This document shows, piece by piece, positions 1 through 14,579 of a DNA stretch of 64,000 nt (position 1 is its first letter; each line of letters opens with the position of its first letter). The notes beneath the pieces are model-generated. The model saw nothing but the letters and a program-made list of their open reading frames with translations, did not search any database and was not told the DNA's origin. The stretch is from Casuarius casuarius. Lineage: Eukaryota > Chordata > Aves > Casuariiformes > Casuariidae. Where the stretch lies: NCBI GenBank assembly GCA_003342895.1, contig PTFA01000092.1, positions 1,272,717 through 1,336,716 on the forward strand. The letters are read 5' to 3'. The position numbers and the translations under genes are program-made.

Positions 1-1219
1 CTGGTGCTCAGCCATTTTGTACATTGAGGCCTTCCAGGGAGGTCTTGATGAGCCCAGGCTGAGAGGTGAAACGCTGCCTGGGTTGAAGGGAGGTAGGAGC
101 CTTGCTGTCCCCTCCGAAGGGCTTGGGGTATTGCAGGAGCTCGTCCTCCCTGAGAAGATGGGAGAGGATGAAAGGGAGCAGCTTGGTTGCTGCTACAATT
201 AGTCCTAAGTCCAGCACCAGGAGTCCGGAGCGGCCGGATGCTCAGGGGCATCCTCTGGAGCTGTGGGTGGTTTGTGTTGTGAAATCCTGCAGGATTTTGC
301 AGGCGGATCGAGAGTCTGCGTTGCTTGCTGGTGGTTGCACCGGGGATGGGGCTGTTGTTGTGTGCGACGCGGGCTGCGTGCTATCAAACACAGGTGAAAC
401 CCCAGCTGGGGCGATGCTGGGGTGGCAACGAGAGAAGTGCAAAGGGCTGAGAGCCAAACAGCAGGCATCGCCCGGGACTGCATGGGCTTTATCAGCTGCT
501 CTGGTGTCTTCAGCAACCCCGTCTCGACTTCTGACGTGTTCTGCTCTCTGGAGTGGCAGCTGGCAGTTGCTCGGGCCCGCTCCCCGGCAGAGCTGTCACA
601 GCAAGTCAGGCTCGCGAGGCAGGACCGGTCACCCCGGCTGCCTCCCGCCAGGGCTCGCTTCCCCGCACGAGCCCTCGCGCTTCTGCTGCGCTCGTGATGC
701 CACGTGGAGCTGTGCCCTCCGCTTGGAAACAGCTCGCCCGAGGTGTGCCGGGAGCTGGGGCTGCCCCCGCGTTCCCGTGCTGGGGCAGAGTAACTGCTGC
801 AAGACCCTCCCCTTACCCCCGCCCCGAGCACCCGTCGGGAAACGGAGGCTGAATTGCACCAGTCTGTGAAGCATCGGCGGCATGAATAGTTTTGATGGCG
901 TATGGGGAAGTTATGTGGACCTCAGTCTTCTGAACTGTTGGTGTGATAGGTTTAGCCTTGGCAGTTTGCTAATATATTCCTTAAAGAGGTGAAGAACATG
1001 ATAAACAGCATGCAAAGTTATTGGGATAAAGCATATGCACCAGTTACCCCTTTTGCTGAGCACCGGGATTGCCCAGGTGAGTCTGGCACTGCCGGTGCCA
1101 GGTTTGTATGTGTTTGGATGGGGGGACATAGGGTCCTGGGTTCCTGTTCCCAAGGGTCCGTAATCTGCACAGACGGAACAGGCAAAAGGCTTTAGTGGCT
1201 GCTCACCCACCCACGCACA

Positions 1220-1345
1220 TGCACACCAAAAAAAGAGGGTGAAGCGACTGGCTCAAGGTCATGAAGTTTATGTCTGGGAGAACTGGAGTCAGCCCGGGCA
1301 TCCTCAGTGCCAGCGCAGTGTCCCAGCCAGTAGGTCACCCTGTCT
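1220..1345 (-). mobile_element. MIR/CORE-like SINE relic (antisense)
   Basis: The stretch GTGAAGCGACTGGCTCAAGG followed by TCATGAAG and, further on, GGAGAACTGGAGTCAGCCC resembles the reverse complement of the ancient amniote SINE box 'gacttgcccaaggtcacac ... agctgggactagaacccagg'. The similarity is from memory of the consensus and the copy is heavily diverged. It is probably an old neutral insertion in intron 1. Confidence 0.4.
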
Positions 1346-2303
1346 TCTCCTGCCCGAAACCCCATTTTGTGCCAAAGCCTTGAACACGGACGCGCCTTTA
1401 GCCTTGATACCGGGCGCTCGGGTGCAGGGATCTTGAAGGAGACTCGGGATCTGGGAGCCCTGTTGTGCCGGCTGCCTCAGACGTTGCACCGCTTAATCCC
1501 TCCGTAACTGGTCCCAGTCTAAAAACAACCCAGTTCCTCTGCTCCCGCTACTCACAGGGACTTTTTTTGCACTAAGAGTTAGGAAGCATTTCCAGCATGA
1601 ACGAGTCCCTGACCCTGCAACGCTGGATTATACCTTGTCTGTAGACCCGGCTGTGTTCCCAGGTGTGGACCTGCCTCCTCTCGGTCCCCACTGCCCGGTG
1701 GTCTCCGTCCGCGGGCGTCGCAGCTCCCCGCGTTTCCCCGGGGCTCGCGGGCGCTGGGGAGCTGCCTTGGCCGTTGCAAGCATGCAGCAGAGCAGAGGCA
1801 GCTGCCTCCTTTGATCAGCAGCCACTCGAGCAGCCTCCCTACATCCGAACGCTAAAGCACAAACAACAGAGACTCTTCCAGCAGAGACAGGTTTTAATAA
1901 ACACGAGAGGTGCCCTCTGGAAGTGCCTCCGTTACATGCATGCCTGCAGAGGCCCATCTCCCAGGCTGATATTGCACGGTGCATTTGGTGTGCTACCTTG
2001 GGATCCGGGTGCAAGTCACATTTGTTCCCATTGCTGCATCTTGGCTTCAATTTGTCTGATCCCCCCCCCCTTCTTTCTGTTGCCCCTTTGCACCATTTCA
2101 TGCATAAGAAAATAGGGTAATTCCACGCAGCTGCCCCCCACGGCCCCAAATCCACCAACGCAGCCTCATCCCAGACGTTGCCTCCGTAAAAGCGCTGTGT
2201 TACCTCTGCGAGCAGAACCAGTATTTTGTGTTCCCATGTTGTGATTCATTTTTATACCTCACAGCTCCTCCCACGCTGGCACTCTCAGGTGACCTGCTCA
2301 TGG

Positions 2304-2352
2304 TATGTGTGTATGCATATATATATTTATATATTTATATTTATATACGTAC
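2304..2352. repeat. TG/TA-rich microsatellite
   Basis: A short TGTGTG run passes into repeated ATATAT/TTATAT units and ends in TATACGTACG. This is simple low-complexity sequence inside intron 1 with no gene content. Confidence 0.85.
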
Positions 2353-5300
2353 GCTAGGCCTGCGTGTCCTCGCCAGCTCTGCCTGCTCAGCCGCAGTTCT
2401 GCGCAGCCCCGTGCCTACAGGGGCGGCTGAGCCCGGCGGGGCCCCGTTTTTGAGCGTGTCTGGAGGTGGACCCCCATCGCAGAGGTTTGGGCCTCCTGTA
2501 TCCCAGGGAGCCGGGGAAGATGGGAATCTTCCCTCCTCTCAGAACCATTTTTTTCTTTCCTTTTTTTTTCATGGGCAGAGCCTTAGCAATGCAGCACGTG
2601 GCTTCGTTCTGTTCAAGATGCAGCTGAAATTTGAAAAGTTAAGCCCTGCCTAAAGAGTAGCCCAGGCTTTTAGAGGGGGATAGTAGCACTTAGACCCTGA
2701 GGTAGCTCTCTGCACAGGGAGGCGTTTTACCTCCAAAATCATTCCATTTTACTACTTTTGATAGTTCAATATTTTTTTTCTCCTCGTCCTTGTACCTTGC
2801 TTATTGTAACCTGTTCCGTGTTTCATGGTGCTGAGTTCCCAGGGCTCCAATGCTTGAAAGTGATTTTGTTTTATTTATTTTTTCCCCTTTTTCCCTACCA
2901 CCCGTCTTATTTCAGGAGAGACTGTTATGCTCAGTGCTAATCCAAGCCAGGTACTTATTTTGGCACCCACCTAACCTAAATGTGTCTGGAGACGCGTTTT
3001 CTGATCCTCTGGGTGAGCTGCTCCCGTTCAGCTCGTGAGCTGCAGGCAGGGCTGGGCTTGGGGCAGTGATAAGAGAACAGAATATGTTCATGCGCTTAAA
3101 CACTTCCAAAGCTGTATGCGCAGGGCGAATGCAATTCTTGCATTTCCTAGTTTCCTACTTTAAATTTACAACCTGAATGTGTCTTTTAGCTGAGTTAAAA
3201 ATAGTTTGGGTGCATTTTTAGCCGCATAGCGTGCACCATACATTTGGTTAATTAAACATGGGCTCGGACTTAAATTCTAATGAAGAAGAAGGAGGTTTCC
3301 TCTCTGTCTGCCTAATTCTATTATAATTTTCTTATGCCATCTCCCTACCGCTTTGTCTTTTCCATTTGAGCCCGACGCCGGGTCTGTCTCCCGAAAGCCC
3401 CCTCGCCGCGGGCACTAGCGGCAGCGGCGAGAGAAGGACGGAGAGGGTTCGCTCGCCGGGAGGTGCGGTGCAGAGGTGGCCTCTGTCATTGCTCCTTCCG
3501 TCCCCCAGGGCCTGATGAGAGCGGTTTTATTTCGTGCAGATCCCTTTTCAGGTGATTTTTTGCACAGGCTCCAATTGAAAGACTCTGGGAATATCCAGCC
3601 ATTTTTCTGCTGCCTTGGTTGAGTTTCTTGTCAGCTCTCACGTTTTTTGCACTTGATTTTTTTTTTAATACTTGTTTTAAAGCATTCTCTAATTATGAGT
3701 AAATGTAATTTGACTCTGGCTCCTCATTACTCAGGCCCAGAGGGGTCATGGCTCGTGCCAAGCGCTCGCCCAAAGTGAGTTATGCTGCTTATAGTCGCAG
3801 TGGCGCCAACCTCTCGGCCTGTCCATCGGTGACCGGCAGGGCCACCCTCGTCCCAGTGCCGTGCTCATTTGCGCGAGTGTGGTCTGCATGGGCCACCGCC
3901 GCCGGCTGAAACATGCTGATGCTGAGCATGCGAGCTTGTAAGGAGAAAGGAAAATCAGTGCCAGGCTTGTGAAGGGCTCTGGGAGCTGGGATGCTGTTCT
4001 GCACAGGCTGAAATGCTGTGCTGAGTGATCGGAGGCTCCTTCTCATTCCTGCCTTGCAGCGCCTGGGATAAATCTGCTTCCTGCAGGAGAGACAGACCCA
4101 GCCTGGGCTCCATCTGCATCTCCTTGCAGCCTGTTTCCTTGCCCTTTAATAGCATTGTTTTCCCTCTCGACAGCAGGTGACAGAGAAGGTTGCAAGGCGG
4201 CATGCAGATCTATGGTAGAGCGTGAACTACAGTCATCCTCATTTTTATTTCATTGCAATAGGCATGTATATTCCCTTGGTTGTACCTTCTCCTCCAGCAC
4301 CAACCCTTGTATTTGCTTTTCTGTCAGGGAGAAGGAGACCTAGCTGAGACCACCTCAAAAGTGGGCAAATGCCTAGGAGGAGGTTGAGGCTAATTCAGAG
4401 CATCCTGACTGCTGGCTCCCTTGGAGCGCTCCGCCTCGGTCGCGTTCACCCCGTTTGGAGACTGCGTTGTTGCTGCGGTAGGACAGGGTGGGCAGGCAGA
4501 GCCGGGGACAGGCCTTGTCATTTGGGAACGAATCTTAAAGTCCTTAAATTGGTTGGTAGTAGCATCTGTGTGTTGGTCTGGCTCCCTGCAAAAATTATGC
4601 AGCACTGGCAAAATTCAGGGCTGAATCCACAGATCTCTCCCCCAGAGCTGGGAAATATTCCCATCTTGGAGAGTGGGGTAGTTTCAATGAAATCTTGCTT
4701 TACTGAGTCCAAATTTGGGAAGTTTTCTTATTTCTTCTTCTTTGACCACAGCTATAATGATCATTTCCTCCTTGATCCAGAGAGCCCTGTTAAGCACATG
4801 GGACAGAGTTGCCCATAGAGACTCCTGCGTGTGTTGAGTTTAATGGACCTGCAGGGCTGTTCCCACCGTGGGGCTTTGGCCTCCAGCCCTGGTGCCCTCA
4901 GCCTTGGCAGCGTGTCAGCCCCAGAGCCCTGCAACCCTGGGGAGCAGGGAGAGCTCCAAGGTATAATGTCTCACGACCTCCTCTCCTGCTGCTTAGTCAG
5001 AGCTTGGTGGGAGCAACCTGATTTCAGTTGCTTTAATGTGTCATGTTCCAGTCATCACATTCACCCTACACCGACTTGAGCAAAATGAAGAAACAAGCCA
5101 GTCCTCCAAACGACCTCCTTTCTGTGTTGCAACACACCTAAGCGAGATGAGTCTTCCTTTGGCTCTGCTTATCATAAGAAGGAATAACCCCCGAAAGAGG
5201 TCCCATATTGTATACTTAAGGGAGGATGGGCATTTGCTTAAACAAAGAGATACAGCTGAAGAAAATCAGTGGTGTGGGGTTTTTTTTTTGTTTTGTTTTG

Positions 5301-8300
5301 CATTGCATTGCAGCAGAGGGCAGAGGCATAGCTCAGCATGCCACTAGTGTTGCTTTGGCCAGGCAGGGGAAGTCGAGCAGAGGGTTAGCCTGTCAGTTAG
5401 ACGTCAGTGGGGCTTACCAGGATAACAAAGCATGGAAGTTTCTATCTTGCGTTTTGTGATTTAAGCAGCGAACACTTAGCCTTGCATAATCCCTTTTAAG
5501 GTAGCCCAAATGCTGAGCTGGTTTCTCTGTTGGTTCTTGAGGGACAGATTCCTCTTTGAAATTGTGGCGGCAGGGAGATGTGCCATTCTCTTTTTCTTCT
5601 ATGTAATCTCCTATAGAGTAAATACAGGAGAAGCTGAGAGTAGTTCCTATAAAGAATTTAATTTTGTTTATGGCATGCTTTTCATGCAAATGTGAGCGTG
5701 ATCTCACCTGGCATGAATGCCCCTGATTCCCAACGCATCAAAGAGAGATGAGGTCTTCAGCACTGAGCAGGATAAGCCCCTTCTTTCCGTAGTGATTCAC
5801 ATTGCTATAGGATAATGCAATGGCTTTTAGCCCCCAACAGTCAAAAAGGAATAACATTTCGAAACCAGATTATTGCCATGGCCTTAACTGAGTTTCCTGA
5901 ACGTATTTAGAAATGAGCTGTATTGCAAGGTGATTTGACTCGTGAGCACACTATGGCAAAACTGGGTAACGCAGAAAGGCAGCCGGGTGCGATGCCGGTG
6001 GATCGATGCACAGTCCAGCCAGGGCAGCTGGGTCCTCCACTGCCATCTATTTAAATGACTCCTAACTGCGTTCCAGGTCCGAAACAGTTTGGGCTGCTCC
6101 AACACTCACCTATGGCAAAGGATGTCCCCACCAGGACTGCAGGAATAGTTATTGAAATGTAGCCCCTTGGTGGATGTTCCCATCCACCCAGGTTAAAAGG
6201 GAAAATGTCATTTTTCTCTAGTAAGAGTGAGTTATGTGATATCATCAACTTGCTGAAGCTGCCAGGTGACCTCAGCTCCCCACACCATCCTCTCGGCCTT
6301 ACCCTGGGTAAACTGTGAATGCAGCATCCTATGATGTATAATTTGAAGATGCTTCTGGAGGTCACGTGCCTTCTAAAGCACTGAATTAATTAAATATAGG
6401 GCTGTCTGATGGGGAACATCTCACGCGGAAGTCACTGGCTGGGATGGAGGAGAGCTGCTTTATTACAGTCTCTGGGCTTTTTAACTGTCTAGCTGCCAAT
6501 AACCGAGGAAAGCTGAAGCATTCCTCCATCTATCTGTGATCTATCTTCAGTATCACTTCAACCTCTAATGTGCTTTTTGGACATCTCTTGGGTGGTTGGC
6601 TTATTTTCTTATGATTCTTCTGAACTAACTTTACCCGTGCATCAAAGCCCCACGTAATGCGTTCCTCGTTAGAGCCTCGCGCACAGTCGCACGGGAGGCA
6701 GGGGAACAGCAGTGTGGAGCGAGGGGGACGAATCGGCAGACCTGTGCTGTCCTGCGCTCTGACGCGACGGGGGACAGCATTCGCGATGGAAGTGTGCGGA
6801 GGATGGAGATCGGGGTATGCTTGCCTTTCTAGACTTAAGGGAGGTGTTTGGAAAGGCTGGAATCATCCTGTAAAGCTCTGCTGCTGTTCAGCATCAGCAC
6901 AGTGATACACAGTGGGTGTATTGGGTGTCAGGCAAAGGACAGCCTTTTCCAAGGCATGACGAATGGAAGAGAAGACCTGTGAGATCTTCTCACCTGTCAC
7001 TTTTGCTGCTGTAGGTAGGTGATTTAAAGTTACATCAGGCTCTTTGGGACTACTGGGTGCAGCATCAGCCTCGGCTTTGCGAGTCCTGTACCATAGCAGT
7101 CACTTCATTTGGTTTGATACTTGTAGCGTCCAGGCATTGCAGGCGGAATGGGCTTTCAGCTTGCATTCAGCGCCGAGTCGGAGATGCTCAATACCTGCTG
7201 GCTGGAGCACTGAGTTCTGGGATCCTCACGGAAATCCCAAAGGAGGTTCAGCTCATAGGTGGGCAGATCTGCCTTCTGGAGATGCCCATTTCTCTCTCTT
7301 GATGATGGCAGGGATCTAAGTTCCCTCATGTACTTCAGTCTTGTAGTGAAAACGGGGTCAGATGAGCCCAGCCAACAAAAAGAGAAGACAGAGCCTGGCC
7401 TCAGTTTTCAAACTGAAAACCAGGGTGAGCTGAGGGGACACTAAGCATCTCCCACCTTATGCCATGGTCTGTAGGAACTGTGACACTCAAAGCCAGAACT
7501 ACAGTTTGGAAATCCCAACAGGTAAGGTGCAGATGAGAGATGGGTCAGATTGTCATTGAAACAGGCTGTCCAGGAGCTGAAAGGTCCACATTTACACAGC
7601 AACATTTGAGAAATAGTTTTGAGAAAGGGGCCTCTATAGTAACCCCCAGTCAATGAGTGGATCTTGCAACCTGAGCACCAGGGGAAATCAGATGACAATC
7701 AAGCCTCCTAAATATTGATTCCTGTTACTAAGTAACTACAGTTGTGCTTAGGCTTTCAGAAGTAAGTGCCCAGTGGGATGGTCAGTCTTCATTCAAAGAC
7801 CTTCCTGTCTTAATGCATCCCCCGGGGGGATGGAAGCGGGCAAAGGGACATGAGGACAGACAAGGTCAGAGGGAAGAACTGCTCTGCCTGGCGCAGGGGA
7901 GCCATCGCTCTCCAGCTGAAGAGCCCAGCTGCCTGCTGTAGGACTGCTGCACCTGGTCTCTTTGGGACAAGCAGATCTGCAATTGGTTGAAAGAGGCAGA
8001 GATTTTGCCTTTCGGACCTTCATTCCTAGGGATTCACAAATGCTTCGTTTGTAAACAAATGCTGATTTGCCTGGAAGTTCTGCGTTGTGGCTGTAGAGCT
8101 CTGCCAGCCTGGGGAGCTGACAGCGTCGAAGCAAAACACAGCCGAGGCGATAGCTGGAGCTGCTGTCGCACACCGCAGCAGGGCAGGCGATCCGAATGCG
8201 GATTCTACGGAGATGCTGTCACTCTCTGGAGAGTTGTTATGGTACCCACGAAAAAATCCTGACTCAAAGGTGACTCACGTACACCTCTTCCCCATCTCGT

Positions 8301-10139
8301 GTATGAATGCAGTAGCTTGTGTCTAGATACCTGCTGCGTGTGTGTGTTGCAACTTCTGTTTGCTATGGTTAGAAAACGAATGCATGGTGCAAAAGAAAAA
8401 TAAAAATTTCCGTCAAATAATCATTAAAATGAATACCAAAAGAAAAACAATATTAATATTACAGTGGTGTGCAAGCATCCCTAATGGAAACAGAAGTCTA
8501 CGAGCTTATGTTCTGTACTTCAGGCCAGAAGGAGACAGTCCCTGTCGTAAAGATGTTATTGTATTGCACAGACAAGATGGATGAAAGGCGTAAAGCAGTT
8601 GTTGGGGGACTGCTGGTAAATGTTATCTTTGTTCTACTTTTCTTTTTAATGGTATTTGCCCAGTTTCTTATTTGCTTTTCAGTTGGTGGGTTGGTTTCTT
8701 TCTGTTCATGTTCACTGGGTTCGCAAAAGAAAGCGGGAATTAGAGAGGCTAGTGGACAGAGGGAAGAAGAGCTCTGGCAAGTGGTAAAAAAGACCATGGA
8801 GTAACCTTTTAGATTTTCCAAACTGTGTGGAAATCATTGCCAAAAGATCCTATGTACTGCGCTTAGGAGCAATGTCACTGCAAAGCTTATGCCGGTACCC
8901 TCTTGTTGCCCCAAGCGAAAGACATTGGACACGAGACAGACTGGCTGGTCCTCCCAGGGGAAACCTGCAGCCAGCTGCGCTCCCTCCAGCGTCCACATCT
9001 GCAGGACATCTGCCCTCACTGGATTCCCTTGCTGGAGAGAGCAGAGCTGTTCTGGGGTCGTCCCGGCTGCATCTCGTGAGCCTGGTGAACACAGCGCCCA
9101 AGACATGCACAAAGCTGGTAGCTGCCAGCTCTCCACCCTCTGTCCAGGCCTGGCAATCACTGCTTCTGCCTGGGGCAGCCTTGCTTGCCCTCTAGCATTT
9201 TCCAAGCTAAATGCCCAACCTGCAGGAATTGCCTGGTATCCTGGATGACCTCTTAGACCTTGCAGATGTCACTGGAAAGAGCATCTTAGGTTGGGTTTTT
9301 TTTTTCCTTTAACTGATCCCAGCTGGCCCAGATTTTGAGGATGCAGCAAGGAGAGGCTTTGCACAAGAACACAGGTTGGAAGGAGTATTTGAGCATGGGA
9401 GAGGGAGGGTTTTAGGCATGCCCTTGTGAAATATCCTGCTTCAAGGAGTGATGGGCCTCCAGCAGTGCTGATAAAAGTTGGCAGTGGGTGCATGTTTACA
9501 GACTTGGATGTCTTGAGTTTCCCTGGGAATTCTGATGGACTAGGAGAAGCAGGTGTGTTTGGTCCATCCAGTGCAGGATAAGTAAACCGCTGCTTAATTT
9601 ATCTGTCCGTTCGTATGTCTGCGTGTGAGGCAAGGCAGAGATGCCATCAAATAGTGGGGAACCTACTGACGGTTTGGCTTTGGTTAGAGCAGGCTGTCAG
9701 AGACACGGACCAGCCTATCTGTTTTCTTAGCAAGAAATCCTGTATACTGAAGACCTCAGCAGAGCTAACTTCAGGCCTGAAGTAGAAAGGGGCCATTTCC
9801 CTGGGACGTGCATCCTCCCATACTGTGGAGACTTGTCTGTTTGCTGTAATCTCACTGTTCATTACAAATACAGTGTGCAGAGGGCTGTGAATTATGCTTA
9901 TCGGTTTTCTCTCTGTTAAAGTGTTATATGTGGCAAACAAATGACAACACAGGGAGACTTTTTCTCCTGCATGTTTATGGACCTTGGGCCTTTGCGCAAC
10001 TCAGGGTCTCAAAGTGGCCATTAATTGAGTTTATGCTTGCTCAGAGGTTCTTTATCTGGCCCAGGTAATGTAATAAGGGTTATAGGAGTGTTCCATCTTT
10101 CACTCGAAAGGAGAGCCGAGGAGTTTAATATAAATAACT

Positions 10140-10225
10140 CTGTATTACAGCTGGACAAACAGAGTGAGGCCATTTTGCCTCCTCACCTCGAGTCACACAC
10201 TGGCTAAGACTGAATACTTGCAGGA
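10140..10225 (-). mobile_element. MIR/CORE-like SINE relic (antisense)
   Basis: The order of short blocks, ATTACAGCTGGACAAACAGA, GTGAGGCC, then GAGTCACACACTGGCTAAG, follows the reverse strand of the MIR core ('ttacagatgaggaaactgaggc ... aaggtcacacagctaag'). It is strongly degraded and its boundaries are approximate. Confidence 0.4.
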
Positions 10226-13200
10226 GGGGCAGTGAAAGACACAACCTCTCCCAAGCAACGAGCACCATCCTTTGCTCTTGGAGCAGGTAGGCTGCAGGAG
10301 AGCTCAGGCTGACGTGGCTTCTGCTTTGCTGGGCGTTGGTTCAGTTCTGCTGCCGCTCATCCTTCCACTTCCCACGTGTCTGGCAAGGCTGGAAGTGCCG
10401 TGCATTGTCCAGCTAACCTCTCACTGGGCCTTCCTCCAGATTTCCTTGGGTTTATTAGCACTGATTTGTGTTTTAAGATCCAGTGAGACTCCTGAGTCAT
10501 CTCCTTAGGCAGGCAGCGATTTATTTCGGTATGTGTGTTGCACTCCCCGGGAGTGGGTGTCTCTCTTCCGCTTTCGGATCCTGTCCTGACTCTTTATATA
10601 GACTCCAGGCTTGAATTGGCAGAGAAACCAACCCTAAAACTGGCTCCATCGTTTGGGAGATTCCTGCTTCTGGCCCTGTCTCCCCTAGCTGAAGGGGCAT
10701 GGCTGTATGGAGCAGGGGTAGCAGTTTGCACGGGGTGTCTGTCCGCCTCAGGGTCCCTGAGCTGCTAGGACAGGCTGTCGGGAAAGAGCTTGCTGGCTGG
10801 CTGTGTCCAGGAGCAGTCCTTGCTCTGCAGTGGCTCATGATCAAGGCAGGAGCATGGTTTGTACCTCAGGGCACCATGGCAGTAACATCCCTGGGAAGCC
10901 CTGGTGCATCTCTTTGAGTCGAGTTTTTGGTTGGTGGGACTTTTCTTCTTTAGGAGAGATGAGATATATGAGTGGCTCTAATTCTCTGTTGGCATCACGG
11001 CAGAGACCAGAGGTGCCATGGGCAAATGCAGACAGGCTCCTCAGAGATGTTTACAGCACAGGAGCCGCCTGGTTAGGAGGAACTTTGCTTTGTATCGGGC
11101 TCATTTCCCCTAGGTTGGCCCTTTCCAGACACATCCCATGTTTGCTTGGTGGCCCCACAGAAAGCTGCCTTGCTGTGTATGAGTTTGGGAGTTTGGAGGA
11201 GCAGGGAAAGTTGCCCTCACATAGCAGCTTGCTGAAGAGCTGTGAAGAAGCCATAAAGCGTCCGTAAAGAGGACAGGCTAATAACAGTGTGCTTATCCTA
11301 AAGCCGTCTTCACACCCCGTTAAGCATCATCCTGAGCCACAGGGACAAGTCCTCATGTCATTATGTCTTAAAACTAAATTGCCAGCACTTTGCAAGGGCT
11401 CTGCCTCCAAAGCCTGAGGGATCCATGCATTTAATACATATCCAGCCCTAAACAACTTTTGTTAATGCGACCTCATGGTTTGGTCCTTGTGGCTAGTGGA
11501 TGCACATCACCATGGTCTTCTCTTTTGTAGTTGTGGCTGTTCCTATATGGAAGGAAGAGACCTAGACAGAAAGAGAATTTCCTGAGTTCTTTGTCTTTAA
11601 GTTGTGAGACATGACATGCAGTCACATAGTCTTTTGTGCTGAATTTTCCTTGTTTTTCATGTTTCTCCCTTTAGCAGCTAGAGGTTTTTAATGCTATTCT
11701 TGTTTAGCAGCTTTTCTCTTAACATACCAGCTAATGAAGAGTGGGAAGAATTCCTGCACTGACCTTTTGCTGCTGCTGTTGTTTTTCTTTTCTGCAACAG
11801 AAATCAGATATAATTTGAAATCTCTTCTGAGCTGCCCCTCCAGGCCCTGAGCCTGCACTCTCTCCGTAATGAACATTTGCAGGAGGTGGGAGCAGCCTGG
11901 GTTATCTCAGTGGTGCAGAACGAGCTGATGAGGCTCAGTCTGTGAAGCAGTAATCTCACATCTGGGATAAATAGCACCATGCAAGTCTGAAGCTTGGTTT
12001 TAAGTCAATGGTGGCTTAATCTACCTTAATGCTGGGGGGAATGATCTGAGATTGTGTCTATGTGGCAAGGTAAAGAAAGCATCTACACAGGACAGGTGAA
12101 TGGGACTTGCATGGTGTCTCTGTCTCTCCCGTGGCTCTGCAGGGAGGTGGGGCGTCCTTAGGGAGCCCTCTACTCTGGATGTTGATATCTAAAAGCAGGT
12201 GACATGTATCCCAACCTCAGGTCTCCACCTTGTGCTTAGGAATAGCCAAATTCAGGAGGTCCACTAGTAAATTGGGCTTGACATTGCCTGGGCTTGATCC
12301 ATTCATGTGCAAGAACTTCGGCACCTGCAAAAGGGCTGAGCATGCTGGAGGCCCCCTCTGCAGAGCTGGGGGCTCTGGCTCCCCCATCGTCCAAGTGCTC
12401 GTATTTGCAGGGTGCTCAGTGGACAGGACTGGTCCTGTCTGGGGTTTCTCCCACCCCTGTTGTCTCGGGTTTAATTGTTTTCTTCCCTGGGGCTCTCTGC
12501 TGGGGAGGACTGGTACATCTCTGTCATCTTCACTTGCACATGGCCATTAGGATCGCCTGGCTTTGCTGCCAAAGCCGCCTCCTCTCCTTGCTCTAGGCAG
12601 GTGTATCGCTATTGCAGCCGTCGAGTTAAAACAAGCCGATGCAAGTTTCCCTTGTGAGCACAGATGTCACTTTTGGCTTGCTCTGGTTGTTCCTGTGCAC
12701 GTAGATTTTCCTCCTTCCCTTTACTGTTTCACAAAAAAGATGATGAGAAGCGTAACTGCTGCCCCGAGCTTCTCATGCCGCAGACGTGGGAAGGGGTAAC
12801 GCCCGTCCGGGGGCTCTCGTTGCCCCCAGAGAGCATGTCCAGCTCCGTGCCTGCCTCGCGGGGACGGGGGTGTTGCTTTGGGTTTGGAGACCCATGGGGA
12901 GACCCAGATAAGCAGCCCTTTGGGAACCCCTGGGTTCCCTTCGAGTGTTTGACGGGGGGGAAAGCTCACCCCAATACCGAGGGTTTGTTCACTCCCTGCT
13001 ATGTTGTGACCTGAGGTTAGTTCCCTGGTGTGGATGGGACAGAGCTGCTCTGACTCCGGTCGGTTCACGCCCCGACGCCTTGCTGCCGTCACGCTTCTCG
13101 GGGAGGCTTCATCGTCTCCGTACCGGGAACATACAGATAGGGATGCTTCCCCCGATGGACCCATTTCTCTTTCCTTGTAGATCCCTAGGTTGCAGGTGAA

Positions 13201-14579
13201 TGTCTATGGACCCTTCAAACAACCCCAGTTCGGTGTGGATGGCAGGAGACCTGCCCGCTCTGCCAGCCCTCGCCTTTGCACCCTCCCACCTGGGAAATGG
13301 CAAGTTCTTGCGCATAAATCTGATTAACTGCCTGCGCAGAAACCTGCATGGAAGGGTAGAGTTAAAAGGCGCTACACTGGGTTGCTTTTCTGACCAGGCC
13401 TTGGCAGGTTGTCTCCTGGCTGGAGCTGGGAGGAAGATTCCCAGGAAGCACTTGTGTTGCATTTGCCCTCCTTGCCACCCCTCTCCGCGAATGCGCTGCA
13501 GAGGGGGACAGCGCGGGGCTGGCGGGACGAGCGCCGTGCACCATGTGCCGTGCACCGCGTGCTGCCAGCCGGGGAGGGCAGAGCGTGAGTCAGCAGCCAG
13601 CAGCCCTGCCGAGGGGCCGGCTCCGTGCAAACCTGATGGCACGGCTGTTATTTTTCATTTGCTGCAAGCGCAGCAGAAATTAAGTGAAGTTTAATTAAAC
13701 CTTTTTTTTTTTTCCTCCTCCTTCCCTGCTTCCTTTTGCTGCTTCTTGAGGGAAGGCTGGAGGACTGGAAAACGTGATGGAGAGGCAGCTAAACTCTGCG
13801 CATCCTCTTGTGAGTGCAGAGCAGAGCCCCTGGGACCGCAGGGAAGGCCCCGTGATCCCGGCAGCCTCCTGCGAGGCCGGGTTGCACGGATGATGCTGTA
13901 ACTCGGAATACTACCTGGCTCTTATCCATGCGTTGCTTTTATCCCTGTCGGTGTCCCCAGCACACAGCACAGACCGCTAGCGTGGCTCCGAGCCAAGAAG
14001 CAGATAGGAAGGAGAGCGCGCGGGATCCTGAAAAGGGCATTTGATATTTACGGAGCCTGGTGGTGACATAATTCCCACCAGGAATTAAGGGCATGTATCG
14101 GGTTGGCTGATGGGTCGCCGAGGAGCTCTGGCTGCTCCGTCCTGGCGCAGCCGGGAGCAAAGAGACAGCAAGCCCCGATGGGAAGGGTTGCATTGCGGAG
14201 TGCTCGTGCCCTTTGCACGGGCTTTTCCGTGTGGGTTAAACCAGACCAGCCGAGTTAAAGCTGGGAAAGGGGTTTAGATCTGCAGCATCGAGTGCCCCGG
14301 TTGCAGAGGGAGGGTCCAGCGCTGGTGCACAGACCTCAGCTGCGGATGGTGTCACGCGCGGGGGAATCGGTCCTGCTTGCTCTTGCTCGTCTCTGTGCTG
14401 TCCCATAAGATGTGTTTTTTGCCCTTTGGTCTAAGCAAGCCTCGGTTATTATCGTCCTGTGCAGGGCCTTCGTGTAGGCTCGGGGTAGCTGCTGTCGGAG
14501 GATTTATGTGCTCACTGAGGGCTCTGAGTGTCTCGAGTTATGTCTGGACTGAGCAGCTGTGTGCCGCTGCATGGTAGGG

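Noticed and set aside
102..869. Longest open frame on the + strand (255 codons), with overlapping open frames on the - strand
   Set aside because: The region is GC-rich, which favours chance open frames on both strands. The translations are low-complexity Ser/Pro/Arg/Cys-rich with no domain or family resemblance.
2810..2845. Half-site words resembling a REST/NRSF element (CTGTTCC ... GGTGCTGA)
   Set aside because: Half-site spacing does not fit the canonical element and the left half is imperfect; not enough to call.
8384..8450. ATG followed by Met-Val-Gln-Lys, which resembles the first four residues of Kv7.2
   Set aside because: The similarity stops after four residues. The rest is Lys/Asn/Ile-rich and lacks the Gly/Pro/Ala-rich N-terminus and the conserved pre-S1 segment of exon 1, and no donor completes the split valine codon.
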